Assembly: GCF_003584685.1 (NCBI RefSeq)
Contig: NZ_AP018549.1
Coordinates: forward strand, 124,001-188,000
DNA length: 64,000 nt
Source of the DNA: Lactobacillus paragasseri
GTDB taxonomy: Bacteria > Bacillota > Bacilli > Lactobacillales > Lactobacillaceae
Reading direction: 5' to 3'
Shown here: positions 1-8,765 of the stretch, piece by piece
Numbering within the stretch: the first letter of the stretch is position 1
Layout: each line of letters starts with the position of its first letter
Notes under the pieces: model-generated
Told to the model about the DNA's origin: nothing
The model's input: the letters and a program-made list of their open reading frames with translations, nothing else
Databases searched by the model: none
Made by a program: the position numbers and the translations under genes

Positions 1-1
1 T

Positions 2-289
2 GAAGCTCAAAATAAGAAGTTAATTGATAGCTCACACCAATTAGCTGAGCCAGAATCAAAAGATTCACAAAAAGAAGTTCAAGCTAATAAAGATCAGGAA
101 GCTGCCGATAAGATTACTTAAGAACAAAAGAGTGAGCAAGAGGCTCATGAAGAAATCTTAAGAAAAGCTAGAGAGAACGAAGAAAAGCGTCGTAAGCAAA
201 AAGTAGAAGAGAATATTCATCGTACTTTAGCTCAGATGCAAATTCATCCCAAGAAAAAACACCATTGGTGGGATCGCTTTTTTAATTAA
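2..289 (+). pseudogene. C-terminal end of a charged coiled-coil protein, interrupted by an in-frame TAA
   Basis: The frame enters from the left edge and reads Lys/Glu/Gln-rich sequence, stops at TAA 119-121, then continues open in the same frame to TAA 287-289. The part after the stop is still coding-like: a heptad-like E/K/R/Q helix followed by a basic and aromatic tail ending KKHHWWDRFFN. One C-to-T change (CAA to TAA, Gln to stop) would explain the interruption. Either the protein really ends at 121, or the reading is a nonsense mutation or sequence error. The N-terminus lies outside the window, so the family cannot be named. A terminator follows directly. Confidence 0.5.
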
Positions 290-323
290 AAAATAGGATG
301 CCTGTTTGTAGGCATCCTATTTT
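290..323. terminator. Bidirectional terminator between convergent genes
   Basis: A strong stem (AATAGGATGCC pairing with GGCATCCTATT, 8-nt loop) has A-tracts on the left and T-tracts on the right. It can end both the rightward fragment gene and the leftward antiporter gene, whose stop codon it touches. Confidence 0.85.
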
Positions 324-1894
324 TATTCGTCTTCAGGTTCAATAATTAATGACTCTGCTAACAAAACGTCGTTATATAGATTTAAAATATAGGTTCGATA
401 TTTGCCTTCCTTTTGTCCAATCATTTCTAGATATTCGCGTTCAATCGCAAAAGCCCTAAAAAAAGCAAGACGCTGTAGATACTGTTCTGATTTGCTTAGG
501 TTAGGCTGGTCAATCGTCTTTAGCAGAACTCGCATATACTCACGCGTTTTAACAACTCGTTTTTGATTAAGTAGGGTATAGATAACATGGCGTTTTACTC
601 TTTGCGGTAAATACATTTTATGAACAGCAATTAAGGCGCGTTTAACCATTTCACTTCGTATTTTATCCATTACGATGTGGGCCTCTTCGTCACTGACATT
701 ATGCGGAAGAATAAATTGAAAGACAATTGTTGGAACAAGCATACTTAAAATAATTAAAACAGCCTCAGACATGATGACTAGGTTATAACTTTGACTTCCT
801 AGGAAGTCAACGCTTATCGTTAATGCTAATGCTAAAGTAACTGCACCATGAATCCCTCCAAGTGAAAAGACTATGCTTTCTCTTCGATCATAACGAATAA
901 TTAAGCGACCATATAGGTAACGAACTAGCAAGTTGGCAAGGTAGACTATAATGCCAACAATAATCCATTTAGCTAGATCTCCATTAAAGAGCTTATTACG
1001 TGAAATTCTTACCATCATCAATCCTAAAATAATGAAAACCATACTATTAAAGATATCAGAAATAAGATTTTGTAAGTCTTGGCTCATATGAACCTGTCTT
1101 GAATTAAGCAATAAGCTTTGTTGAGATTCTGCATTATGTAAGAGACCAGCAACCACCACCGCGATAATTCCAGAGACATGGAGATGTTCTGCTAGAGCAT
1201 ACAAGGCTAATGGGGTAAGAATATAAATAAGATTTTGAGCATTTAAGGAATTAAATCTGGATCTGACAAGAGTCTGACGAAAAATAATTATTACCCATGC
1301 TACAGCGAAACCTAGAATTGCACCGCCAATCGAAGAAATACAAAAGTCCTGAATTGTCTGTCCATAATTAATATATCCATTTGCAAACCAAAGAAGGCTC
1401 ATGTTGAGCAAGATAATTCCAGATGCATCATTAAAAAGTGATTCAGCCTTTAATGCTGACGTTACACGGCGAGGCATTCTTAGGCCATTAGTTACTGCTT
1501 CACTTGCTGTGGCGTCTGTTGGCGTACTAATACTGCCAATAATAAATGCAAGCGGTAAGCTAACGTCAGCAAGCAGATGAATGCTAAAGCCGCTTACAAT
1601 TAAAGCTAGTAAAACCATGATAATAGTTAGCCCAATTATCTCTTTAATACGTCTACCAACGTTATGAATCCTAGTCTTTTGCCCTTCAAAAAATAAAAGT
1701 GGCGCAACGATCAACTCCATAAAAATTTCTGAATCAAAACTAGCTATTTGTTGGTTTAAAAAGGGAATAAGACCAATAATAATTCCGATGATCATACTTA
1801 TATAGTTAACTGATACTTTATCAATTGCTTGAGCAATAATAATACTGATAGCAGCTGCAATTGCTAGAGTAAAAGTTGAAATCATAAGTTCCAT
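323..1894 (-). CDS. Na+/H+ antiporter, CPA1/NhaP family
   Basis: This 523-residue integral membrane protein most likely exchanges cytoplasmic Na+ (or K+) for protons and so serves pH and salt homeostasis. About 12 hydrophobic segments fill residues 5-390. The family-typical stretch STPTDATAS followed by ESLFNDASGI (around residues 120-160) contains the acidic residues that carry ions in CPA1 exchangers. A cytoplasmic tail of about 125 charged residues follows the last membrane segment, which is longer than in minimal NhaP proteins and could be regulatory. The ATG start has a GAGGT ribosome site about 10 nt upstream. It diverges from the yibEF genes and is monocistronic. The exact ion specificity is inference. 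Confidence 0.88.
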   Translation of the reverse strand: MELMISTFTLAIAAAISIIIAQAIDKVSVNYISMIIGIIIGLIPFLNQQIASFDSEIFMELIVAPLLFFEGQKTRIHNVGRRIKEIIGLTIIMVLLALIVSGFSIHLLADVSLPLAFIIGSISTPTDATASEAVTNGLRMPRRVTSALKAESLFNDASGIILLNMSLLWFANGYINYGQTIQDFCISSIGGAILGFAVAWVIIIFRQTLVRSRFNSLNAQNLIYILTPLALYALAEHLHVSGIIAVVVAGLLHNAESQQSLLLNSRQVHMSQDLQNLISDIFNSMVFIILGLMMVRISRNKLFNGDLAKWIIVGIIVYLANLLVRYLYGRLIIRYDRRESIVFSLGGIHGAVTLALALTISVDFLGSQSYNLVIMSEAVLIILSMLVPTIVFQFILPHNVSDEEAHIVMDKIRSEMVKRALIAVHKMYLPQRVKRHVIYTLLNQKRVVKTREYMRVLLKTIDQPNLSKSEQYLQRLAFFRAFAIEREYLEMIGQKEGKYRTYILNLYNDVLLAESLIIEPEDE

Positions 1895-2002
1895 ATTTTA
1901 GATTTACCTCAGATAAATTACTATTTTTTAATAATTAGTAAAAACTTTTAATGCTACTATATTAGCATACTCACCATTTAGGTTATTAGGGAAGGTGAAG
2001 AT

Positions 2003-3109
2003 GTGAAAAAGAATCAAAAAGTTTGGCTTAGTTTAACGACTTTAATTGTTGGCATAGTTTTTACGGTGATTACGTATTTTTCTACAACTTTTGCTAGCAA
2101 GCCAATTGCTGTAATTACCGATAATCACATTCAAGACACGCTAATTAATAAAACCAAAGACAATTATGAAAATAAAGATGAAGTTAGGCAACAAATATTG
2201 CATTTAAAAATCATCTCAGGAAAATACCGAGGTAAGAGATTCGTTGTTACCAATACCTACTCTCCTTCACAGGCTGTTTCACAAAAATATCGTCCTCATC
2301 AACGTGTGATTGTATCTTTTATTAAAGAAAAGCCAAAATTAGTTGAACCTAAACGTGATTGGGTAGTTGTCTTGAGCATGTTTTTAACTATTAGTCTGAT
2401 CATTTTAATCACCGGAAAACAAGCTAGTTTATTGTTAATTTCAATGATTTTGAATAGTATTATTTTTTATTTTGTGATTAAGAATGATATTAAAGAAAAT
2501 GGAACCAAAATTTTCTTAGTTTATGGTATTGCAGCTATTTTGTTTACTTTTATTTCCCTGATAATTGTACAAGGATTTAATCAAAAGATGCTTGTTACAC
2601 TAGTTGCTACGCTTCTAGGTGTTTTTGTGTCATTTGGAATTTTTTATTTAGTTATGAGATTGACACATGAACGCGGGATTGACTATGAAGCAGTTGATTA
2701 TGCAACGCAAGATCCACGAGCGCTATTTTTATCTCAGACCATTTTAGGAGTTCTTGGGGCAGTAATGGATGAAGCAACTGATATTGTTTCGAGTCTTTAT
2801 GCGTTAGCTAAACATAAGGTTGACTTAACCTTTAAGGAGTTATTTCTTAGTGGCCGTACATTAGGACAAGAAATTATGGGACCATTAATAAATGTATTAG
2901 TACTGATTTTTATGGCCGAAGCACTGCCAATGACAATTTTGTATCTAAGAGATAATAATACTTTAGTTTATACTTTTAAATATACTCTTTCTTTAGGTGT
3001 AATTCAGAGCTTAAGTTCAGCAATAGGCATAGTTTTAACTGTGATTTTTGCCACTCTTGCTAGTTCTGTCTTTTTAAAAAATAAAAAAATAGAGGAGGCA
3101 GCGAAATGA
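2003..3109 (+). CDS. YibE/F family membrane protein, first subunit (YibE-like)
   Basis: A 368-residue protein starting at GTG 2003; the ATG two bases upstream is immediately closed by TGA. A GGGAAGGTG ribosome site supports the GTG. The protein has one N-terminal membrane segment (residues 8-30), an extracytoplasmic beta-rich domain (about 35-118) and then about seven membrane segments (125-360). This is the architecture of the YibE/F family (PF07907), whose transport function is not established. It overlaps the next gene by 4 bp (ATGA), so the two are translationally coupled and probably form a complex. The conserved acidic stretch with DEATD after the fourth membrane helix is typical of this family. 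Confidence 0.8.
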   Translation: MKKNQKVWLSLTTLIVGIVFTVITYFSTTFASKPIAVITDNHIQDTLINKTKDNYENKDEVRQQILHLKIISGKYRGKRFVVTNTYSPSQAVSQKYRPHQRVIVSFIKEKPKLVEPKRDWVVVLSMFLTISLIILITGKQASLLLISMILNSIIFYFVIKNDIKENGTKIFLVYGIAAILFTFISLIIVQGFNQKMLVTLVATLLGVFVSFGIFYLVMRLTHERGIDYEAVDYATQDPRALFLSQTILGVLGAVMDEATDIVSSLYALAKHKVDLTFKELFLSGRTLGQEIMGPLINVLVLIFMAEALPMTILYLRDNNTLVYTFKYTLSLGVIQSLSSAIGIVLTVIFATLASSVFLKNKKIEEAAK

Positions 3110-3867
3110 CAACTTTAACGGCTCTATTGATAATTCTCTTAATTTTAATGATTATTGTTGGTGGAAAAACGGGCCTTAAAAGTTATCTTAGTGTGGTTAT
3201 TAATGCCTGTTTGATAATTCTTGTTGCTTTGTTAATTTCTTGGGGAGTAAATATAATCTTGGTAGGAATAATTTTTATTCCTTTAAAATTATTAACAATT
3301 ATTTATTTAGGGACACACGATTATACTGTAGCTAAGAACGCGTTTTTAACCGCTTTATGCGTGAGCTTGATCGTAATGCTGATAATTATCCTGCTTGAAA
3401 GCTTAGCTCAAACTCAGGGCTTTGGAGACCAAGCAGGAGAAGAATTAATTGGTTTATCGTTGAATGTAGGAATTAGTTTCGCTCAAATAGCTATTTTAGT
3501 TGCAATTTTTTCAATGCTAGGGGCAATTGCAGAAGCAAGTGTAGCGATGAGTGCAGGCTTACTTGAATTAAAAAGGCACGATCCGAATATTACGCAGAAG
3601 CAATTGATCAAGAGCGGAAATGAAGTTGGTTCTGATGTGTTAGGAACAGCCATGAACACAATTTTATTTGGTTTATTTGGTAGCTTTTTGCCAATATTTA
3701 TTTGGTATATGAGGTTAAATTATTCATTATTTGAGATTTTAAATGATAAACTTTTTGTAGATGAATTCTTAATTATTGTGTATTCATTTATCGGCGTACT
3801 TTTAACAGTCCCATTGACAACAATATTTTTAGCACATACGTTGACGCATAATGAACTTAAGAAATAA
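3106..3867 (+). CDS. YibE/F family membrane protein, second subunit (YibF-like)
   Basis: This 253-residue protein is nearly all membrane: six to seven hydrophobic helices and almost no soluble domain. It begins inside the stop of the preceding YibE-like gene (ATGA overlap) with an AGAGGAGG ribosome site. It resembles the membrane half of the same family, including a conserved GAIAEASVAM stretch near residue 140 and a GNEVGSDVLGT motif near 170. The pair is probably one transporter or channel split over two genes. The substrate is unknown. The downstream hydrolase gene starts only 21 bp later and may be co-transcribed. Confidence 0.78.
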   Translation: MTTLTALLIILLILMIIVGGKTGLKSYLSVVINACLIILVALLISWGVNIILVGIIFIPLKLLTIIYLGTHDYTVAKNAFLTALCVSLIVMLIIILLESLAQTQGFGDQAGEELIGLSLNVGISFAQIAILVAIFSMLGAIAEASVAMSAGLLELKRHDPNITQKQLIKSGNEVGSDVLGTAMNTILFGLFGSFLPIFIWYMRLNYSLFEILNDKLFVDEFLIIVYSFIGVLLTVPLTTIFLAHTLTHNELKK

Positions 3868-3888
3868 ATAGCATAGAGGCTTAGCAAG

Positions 3889-4707
3889 ATGAAAGTAGAG
3901 TATTTAACACAAAAAAATTTTAATAATCGCGAATTTAAAATCACGTATTATGGATTACAAGATAATCCGCAGCTTTTGCAAAAAAAGAGACCATTGATAC
4001 TCGTTTTCCCTGGAGGAAGCTTTGACCATTTATCTTTAAGAGAAGGAGAACCAGTAGCATTGGCATATGCAGCTCATGGTTTTAATGCTGCCGTTGTTTC
4101 ATATAATCTAACTACCGATCCAGGTAAAATATATCCTGATGCAGCCTTATCAGGATTAAAAGCTGTTTCTTATTTTAGAGAAAATAGTGAAAAGTTAGGA
4201 ATTGATCAAGAGCGAATTACTACAATTGGATTTTCTGCTGGCGGTCATGTTGTTAGTTCAATGAACGTGATGGCAGAAAGTGAAAAATGGCAGGCAAAAT
4301 ATGATTTTAACCATGATCAAGTAGCGCCTAATGCCACAATCTTGGGCTATCCTTTAATTAATATTAAAGATATTGGTTTTCCGTTGCCAGCTGATGCTAA
4401 TCAAAAAATGCCTACTGCTAAAGAGTTATTAGATACAGCTTTAGGAGTGACGCCTGATACGCCCCCGACTTTTATTTTTCAAGCTGTTGATGATCCAGTT
4501 GTCTTGATTGATAATACAATCGAATATATTACAGCTTTAAGAAAGAAAAAAGTTCATTTTGAAGCACATTTGTTTAATAAAGGCGGCCATGGCTTTTCAC
4601 TTGCTACTCCTGAAGTGGCTGTGGCTGGACGTGAGCCCGATTCGCATCTTGCACATTGGTTTAAACTAAGCCTTAAATGGTTAAAAGATAGAAAAATTTA
4701 TATTTAG
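3889..4707 (+). CDS. Alpha/beta-hydrolase (acetyl-esterase / BD-FAE-like)
   Basis: A 272-residue cytoplasmic esterase of the hormone-sensitive-lipase or acetyl-xylan-esterase type. The nucleophile elbow is GFSAGGH (near residue 108), the acid is probably the Asp in AVDDPVV (near 203), and the base is the His in GGHGFSLA (near 231). The usual HGGG oxyanion loop is replaced by FPGGSFDH near residue 43. No signal peptide is visible, so it acts inside the cell, perhaps removing acetyl groups from imported sugars. Natural substrate unknown. It follows yibEF closely. Its stop codon overlaps the parS element, and a terminator follows. Confidence 0.82.
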   Translation: MKVEYLTQKNFNNREFKITYYGLQDNPQLLQKKRPLILVFPGGSFDHLSLREGEPVALAYAAHGFNAAVVSYNLTTDPGKIYPDAALSGLKAVSYFRENSEKLGIDQERITTIGFSAGGHVVSSMNVMAESEKWQAKYDFNHDQVAPNATILGYPLINIKDIGFPLPADANQKMPTAKELLDTALGVTPDTPPTFIFQAVDDPVVLIDNTIEYITALRKKKVHFEAHLFNKGGHGFSLATPEVAVAGREPDSHLAHWFKLSLKWLKDRKIYI

Positions 4708-4721
4708 TTTCACGTGAAACA
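4706..4721. promoter_or_regulatory. parS: parS centromere site (ParB/Spo0J binding)
   Basis: The 16-mer AGTTTCACGTGAAACA matches the widely conserved bacterial parS palindrome TGTTTCACGTGAAACA at 15 of 16 positions. The core GTTTCACGTGAAAC is a perfect inverted repeat. It lies over the stop codon of the hydrolase gene and upstream of the terminator. In Firmicutes such sites cluster around the replication origin and load ParB and SMC. I saw no second copy in this window. Confidence 0.85.
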
Positions 4722-4737
4722 AGACCTGATTTTATAT

Positions 4738-4790
4738 AAAAAAGTCCGAAAAGAAAATGAAGTTAATCATTTTGCTTTTCGGACTTTTTG
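4738..4790. terminator. Bidirectional terminator (hydrolase / GH31)
   Basis: Perfect 14-15 bp arms (AAAAGTCCGAAAAG and its complement) are separated by about 21 nt, with A-tract and T-tract flanks. It lies between convergent genes. Confidence 0.85.
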
Positions 4791-4807
4791 TTTAATATTA
4801 GATATTT

Positions 4808-7800
4808 TTATTCTTTAGCCATAAAGAATAAAACTTCTTTCCCAGAAGCTAGATTATCAGAGGTAGCTAAAATTCTAAGTTTAATTGCTTTTGCTACTAC
4901 GTCTCTTAAACCGATTACTTTGTTTTTAGCATCATTTGGCCAATTAATTTCTTTACTGAAATCGCTGAAGTTTTCACCGTCTTTTGAAATGGCAACTTGA
5001 ACTCGCAAAATATGACCTATCCGGTCTCGTGAACGAGGTACGTAAACCATCCGGCTCAGCTTATAAATGTGATTGAAATTAAAAGTCAAGTCTAGTGGAC
5101 TATCTTTACTAATTTGGTCTTTTGAGAGCCATTCACTAGCTAGCTTAAGATCAGTTAAGTTTTCGACTGGAGAATCTTTTTCACTTTCTGCTGTGCTAGT
5201 AACTTTTACATTAGAAATTGCATAATCCATTTGATCGCGCTTGGTATGAGTTCCAAAGTATTCAGACCAATCTGATACCTTGTTACCGAATTTATTTCTA
5301 ATTCTAAACCGATAGCGTGTGTTAGGTTCAAGCTCGTGGAAAGTGAAGGTATCTCCATCAATATTAGTATGAACAATTCCATTAACTTCGATATCAGCCA
5401 TTATATTTTTACCGACGAAGTTAGTTGGATTAGTCCAAGTAATGGTGATGCTCTTTGAAGTTAAACGGTCCGTCAAAATTGCGGCACTTCTTGGTGAAGC
5501 CATAGCTGAATCGATAATAGCATGTTGTTCGACTTCACTACCATAACTAAAGTTTTCAATCGTAAGTTCAAATTTATTGTCATGGATGTCAACAACTGGC
5601 ATTTTTACCTTAAGAGCAGGCTGCAGTTGACCTGTAAATTGACCAAATTCTTTGCATGGCACGTAATCTTGCTGGTAGAAAATACCTTCTTCTGATTTGT
5701 TAAAACTATCTAAATCATTATATTCAGGTAGTGGAATAATTTGATCATTTAATTTAAGTGAAACTTTACCAGGATAGCGATCGGCCATGATTGTTAAGAT
5801 AGTAGCTTGTTTTTCTTCAAGTCCTTCATAGCTTCCCTCGGTTGGATAAACCGTAATATGAAGTTTAGATCCATTAACCGAACTGGTAATTTGTGTTGTA
5901 GCTGCATTTCCCTTTTCATAATCATTAGTTTGATTATCATCTTCATATAAGATGGCAGAACTCTTATTTTGTGGGTAAACAAGGGCACTTCTAAGTGATT
6001 CCTGTAAGATTGCCCCTCCGCGAACGTAAACAGGAAGATGCCACAATGGATAGTGTAACTTATCGTAAATTCTGCCACCGATTAATTTTTTACCAGTAAA
6101 GAGATCGATCCACATAGTTCGATGATCAGGCAGGTAAAGATTGTCTTTTAATGAAGCTCCACTTGGATCTTCTCGACCATTAGTAATTGGGGCTATTAAT
6201 AAGTTGTTTCCTAGCATAAACTCATGTTTTACCTGATTTGTGTAGTTAACTTTTTCGTGCGGGAAGGACAAAAACAGAGGTCTAACAATCGGCATGCCAT
6301 CTTGAGCAGCTCGGGTAAGAGTATAGAGATAAGGCGTAATTTCTTCCCTAAGTTTTAGGTAAGCGCGAGTAATTCGCGTCATTTTTGCATTAAATGCAAA
6401 CGGTGTTTTTTGGATATTGCCGTAATTATCAATTGAGTAAAGCAGAGGCGTGAAGACTTTCCACTGTAGGTCACGGATGTTTACTTGAGCATTACCGCCG
6501 CCTTCTTTTCCATCAATAGCACTTCCGATATTTGGTTGACCAGAAAGAGACATACTTAAGAAACTAGCAATCTCTGTTGCAATTTGTTCCCACTCGCCTC
6601 CTACACCTTCATTTGCGGTGGTAGCTAAGGTTTGAACAGCGCTCCAGCCATTACTTGCCATTGCCCAAGGACGATTAGTTTGGTTTTTATCAACTAAAGG
6701 CTCACTAGCAATTGCAAAATCTTGCATAATTTTGTCATTAGCTAAATTAGGAGCTTCTGTCTTAAATTTTAAGAAATTAGCTGGTGCATTTGCAGGTAAA
6801 GCTCCGTAGAAACCAAGTTTTATATTTTGCTCCTTGGCAAAATCAACTAAGTTAGCTAATTCGGTTTCATTTAAAGTTTGCTTACTCTTGTAGTTAGGAA
6901 CAAACCAGCTAAGTGGAAAATGATGTGAGCGGTAACGTTCAATCATTGCACGAGCAGAAAATTGATACTGCTCTTCACCATTAAGAGAAGACTTAGCAAC
7001 AATTTCATTATCAGCATGGGCAATTTTATAAGTATTACCATCTTCAAATTTAATGGCATTATTTTCTTGAGGCTTCGCAACACTCCAGCAAGTATCAAGA
7101 TAGTTACCTAAGTATCCTAGACCAAGAGCATATTTAGGCAAGAAGAGGGGAGAGCCGGTAATTTTGTAGTACTGACGTAAGATTTCAGCTGGAGAATCTC
7201 CTAAAAGATAAAAATTATCAAAAATGGGAGTTTGATGGGTAAGAATAGCAGTATTGCCATTTTCACCTTTAAAGTCATAAATTCCGTTTTTCCAAGTATT
7301 GCGCAATTCTGCAAAGCCAGCATTGGACCAGAAAAAGCCTTCTGGACAAGCAACTGCACCAGGACCGGTTAAATTTGTATTTTTGATTTCAATTATTTTT
7401 CCTTTATGACTAAAGCTTCCATTTTGCATTCCGCCGCCATAATAGAATTCATTTTTATTTTGACGTAAGAATTCACTAGAATAATCTGCTCCTAGTTCAA
7501 TCGGACTACTTTGCATCATACGATAGCGATGAAGTTGATCATCAAAAATGCTAAAGATTGCAGGATTTTTTTGTAAACGAAGTGAAAATTGACCACTTTT
7601 AATCGTGAAAGTTTCATCAGTGACTAAAAGTTGTGATTCTTCAAAAGGACGCAAACTAAAGTTACCTGCGGTAATCGTTAAAGACGGCGACAAAGGTTTA
7701 AATTCTGCTGCCGGATCGATAATTAAGCGAAAGATTCCTTTAGCAATAATGTATAGACGTGCTCTTTTTCCATCTGCAAATTGCAGATCGTAGTAGCGAG

Positions 7801-7867
7801 TACCTTTCGCTACTTGCACTAAACGACTTAATTGTTGTGGTTGTTGGTTGTTAGTAATTTCAGACAT
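4808..7867 (-). CDS. Glycoside hydrolase family 31 protein with FN3 and F5/8-type C-terminal domains
   Basis: A 1,019-residue glycosidase-like protein with no signal peptide, so cytoplasmic. In order: an N-terminal mutarotase-like beta domain (about 15-230), a (beta/alpha)8 barrel (about 235-600), a DUF5110-type beta domain (about 610-720), an FN3 domain (about 790-880) and an F5/8 (CBM32-like) sugar-binding domain (about 890-1019). The stretch SLSGQPNIGSAIDG with RDLQWKVFTPLL recalls the GH31 branch that includes alpha-N-acetylgalactosaminidases. The usual W-x-D-x-N/GE nucleophile motif is not obvious, so the active site may be diverged. It is transcribed away from the aga genes and shares their 158-bp control region, implying a GalNAc- or galactose-containing substrate. 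Substrate assignment is inference. Confidence 0.75.
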   Translation of the reverse strand: MSEITNNQQPQQLSRLVQVAKGTRYYDLQFADGKRARLYIIAKGIFRLIIDPAAEFKPLSPSLTITAGNFSLRPFEESQLLVTDETFTIKSGQFSLRLQKNPAIFSIFDDQLHRYRMMQSSPIELGADYSSEFLRQNKNEFYYGGGMQNGSFSHKGKIIEIKNTNLTGPGAVACPEGFFWSNAGFAELRNTWKNGIYDFKGENGNTAILTHQTPIFDNFYLLGDSPAEILRQYYKITGSPLFLPKYALGLGYLGNYLDTCWSVAKPQENNAIKFEDGNTYKIAHADNEIVAKSSLNGEEQYQFSARAMIERYRSHHFPLSWFVPNYKSKQTLNETELANLVDFAKEQNIKLGFYGALPANAPANFLKFKTEAPNLANDKIMQDFAIASEPLVDKNQTNRPWAMASNGWSAVQTLATTANEGVGGEWEQIATEIASFLSMSLSGQPNIGSAIDGKEGGGNAQVNIRDLQWKVFTPLLYSIDNYGNIQKTPFAFNAKMTRITRAYLKLREEITPYLYTLTRAAQDGMPIVRPLFLSFPHEKVNYTNQVKHEFMLGNNLLIAPITNGREDPSGASLKDNLYLPDHRTMWIDLFTGKKLIGGRIYDKLHYPLWHLPVYVRGGAILQESLRSALVYPQNKSSAILYEDDNQTNDYEKGNAATTQITSSVNGSKLHITVYPTEGSYEGLEEKQATILTIMADRYPGKVSLKLNDQIIPLPEYNDLDSFNKSEEGIFYQQDYVPCKEFGQFTGQLQPALKVKMPVVDIHDNKFELTIENFSYGSEVEQHAIIDSAMASPRSAAILTDRLTSKSITITWTNPTNFVGKNIMADIEVNGIVHTNIDGDTFTFHELEPNTRYRFRIRNKFGNKVSDWSEYFGTHTKRDQMDYAISNVKVTSTAESEKDSPVENLTDLKLASEWLSKDQISKDSPLDLTFNFNHIYKLSRMVYVPRSRDRIGHILRVQVAISKDGENFSDFSKEINWPNDAKNKVIGLRDVVAKAIKLRILATSDNLASGKEVLFFMAKE

Positions 7868-7951
7868 ATTACATTTCTTCTTTAAATTAAATTTTTCATT
7901 TACGTATAGTTCATATTATAACGAAAAAATGCATTTCGTGTTTTTTTAGAT

Positions 7952-7980
7952 TTGACATAAAGCGCTTTCTAGAATATTCT
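7952..7980 (+). promoter_or_regulatory. Promoter of the gntR-agaS-nagA operon
   Basis: TTGACA (7952-7957), a 17-bp spacer and TATTCT (7975-7980) make a near-consensus sigma-A promoter, 45 bp before the gntR start. Confidence 0.75.
7957..7970. promoter_or_regulatory. cre site (CcpA)
   Basis: ATAAAGCGCTTTCT with its palindromic core AAAGCGCTTT fits the catabolite-responsive element. It sits in the spacer between the -35 and -10 of the gntR promoter, so CcpA binding should block transcription. It may also affect the divergent GH31 gene. Confidence 0.75.
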
Positions 7981-7987
7981 GTAGAAG

Positions 7988-8005
7988 GTGGTACTAACCA
8001 GTTGA
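7988..8005. promoter_or_regulatory. Operator 1 of the local GntR regulator
   Basis: GTGGTACTAACCAGTTGA holds the inverted half-sites TGGT and ACCA (7989-8000), directly downstream of the -10. An almost identical element occurs before the PTS genes at 11194-11211. The shared spacing and flanks suggest both bind the GntR/HutC-type repressor encoded between them. Confidence 0.65.
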
Positions 8006-8025
8006 AGATTGGATGGGGTTAGAAG

Positions 8026-8745
8026 ATGAAAAAGCCACTTTATCAGCAAGTAATTTTAGATCTTGAAAAGAAAATTAAGACTGAAATGAAGCCAAATAAT
8101 CGACTGCCTAGTGAAAGGCAACTTTTAAAAGAATATGGTGTGAGTCGAAATACGATTCGATTAGCATTAAATAATTTAGAAGAGCGAGGCATTATTTATC
8201 GATTGCATGGAAAAGGTACATTTGTTTCCACAATTTATCTAGATCAGACCAACTTAGGAAGTATGTATTCATTTAGTGAACAGATGTCAGAAGCAGGACA
8301 CAAGCCAACAACACAAAACCGCACATTAGAGCTTGTTGTTCCCGACGCAGCTGTCGCAAATCAGCTTAATTTGAAAGCTCAAGAAAAAGCGTACAAGTTA
8401 GTTAGGTTACGTCTAGCTGATGGAGTACCACTAATGTATGGAGAAACATATTTACCAGAAAGTATTTTTCCGGATCTAAAAATGTCGGATTTAAATGAAA
8501 ATCATTTGTACACTGTTATGAAGCAAAAATACAATGAACAAAGTGTTCTTGCCTTTGAAGATGTACAAGCGGTTAATTTAGATGAAAGAGACAGTAAGAT
8601 TTTAGGCGTAAAGCCCGGGGATGCTAGTTTAAAAATTTTTAGACGGGCAATCAATGATAAAAACGTGCCGATTGAATTTACCATTTCTCTAGCTAGAGGG
8701 GATAGATTCATTTATCGATCACGGCAATACAATCATTTAGTTTAG
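8026..8745 (+). CDS. GntR/HutC-family transcriptional regulator (AgaR/NagR-like)
   Basis: A 239-residue repressor. The N-terminal winged helix (about 5-70) includes LPSERQLLKEYGVSRNTIR, and the C-terminal UTRA effector domain spans about 85-235. It is the first gene of an operon with agaS and nagA, so it most likely senses a phosphorylated amino sugar such as GalN-6-P, GlcN-6-P or an N-acetylated form. Two copies of the motif TGGT-N4-ACCA flank its regulon, one in its own promoter and one before the PTS genes. That implies autoregulation plus control of uptake. The next gene starts 20 bp downstream. The effector is inferred from context. Confidence 0.82.
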   Translation: MKKPLYQQVILDLEKKIKTEMKPNNRLPSERQLLKEYGVSRNTIRLALNNLEERGIIYRLHGKGTFVSTIYLDQTNLGSMYSFSEQMSEAGHKPTTQNRTLELVVPDAAVANQLNLKAQEKAYKLVRLRLADGVPLMYGETYLPESIFPDLKMSDLNENHLYTVMKQKYNEQSVLAFEDVQAVNLDERDSKILGVKPGDASLKIFRRAINDKNVPIEFTISLARGDRFIYRSRQYNHLV

Positions 8746-8765
8746 TTATCGAAAGGAATAGGCCA

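Noticed and set aside
5794-6078. 94-codon minus-strand frame inside the GH31 gene
   Set aside because: It is a shifted frame of the GH31 coding sequence without ribosome site or family similarity.
7868-8025. T-box or riboswitch in the GH31/gntR control region
   Set aside because: No T-box sequence or conserved riboswitch core is visible; promoter, cre and operator explain the region.
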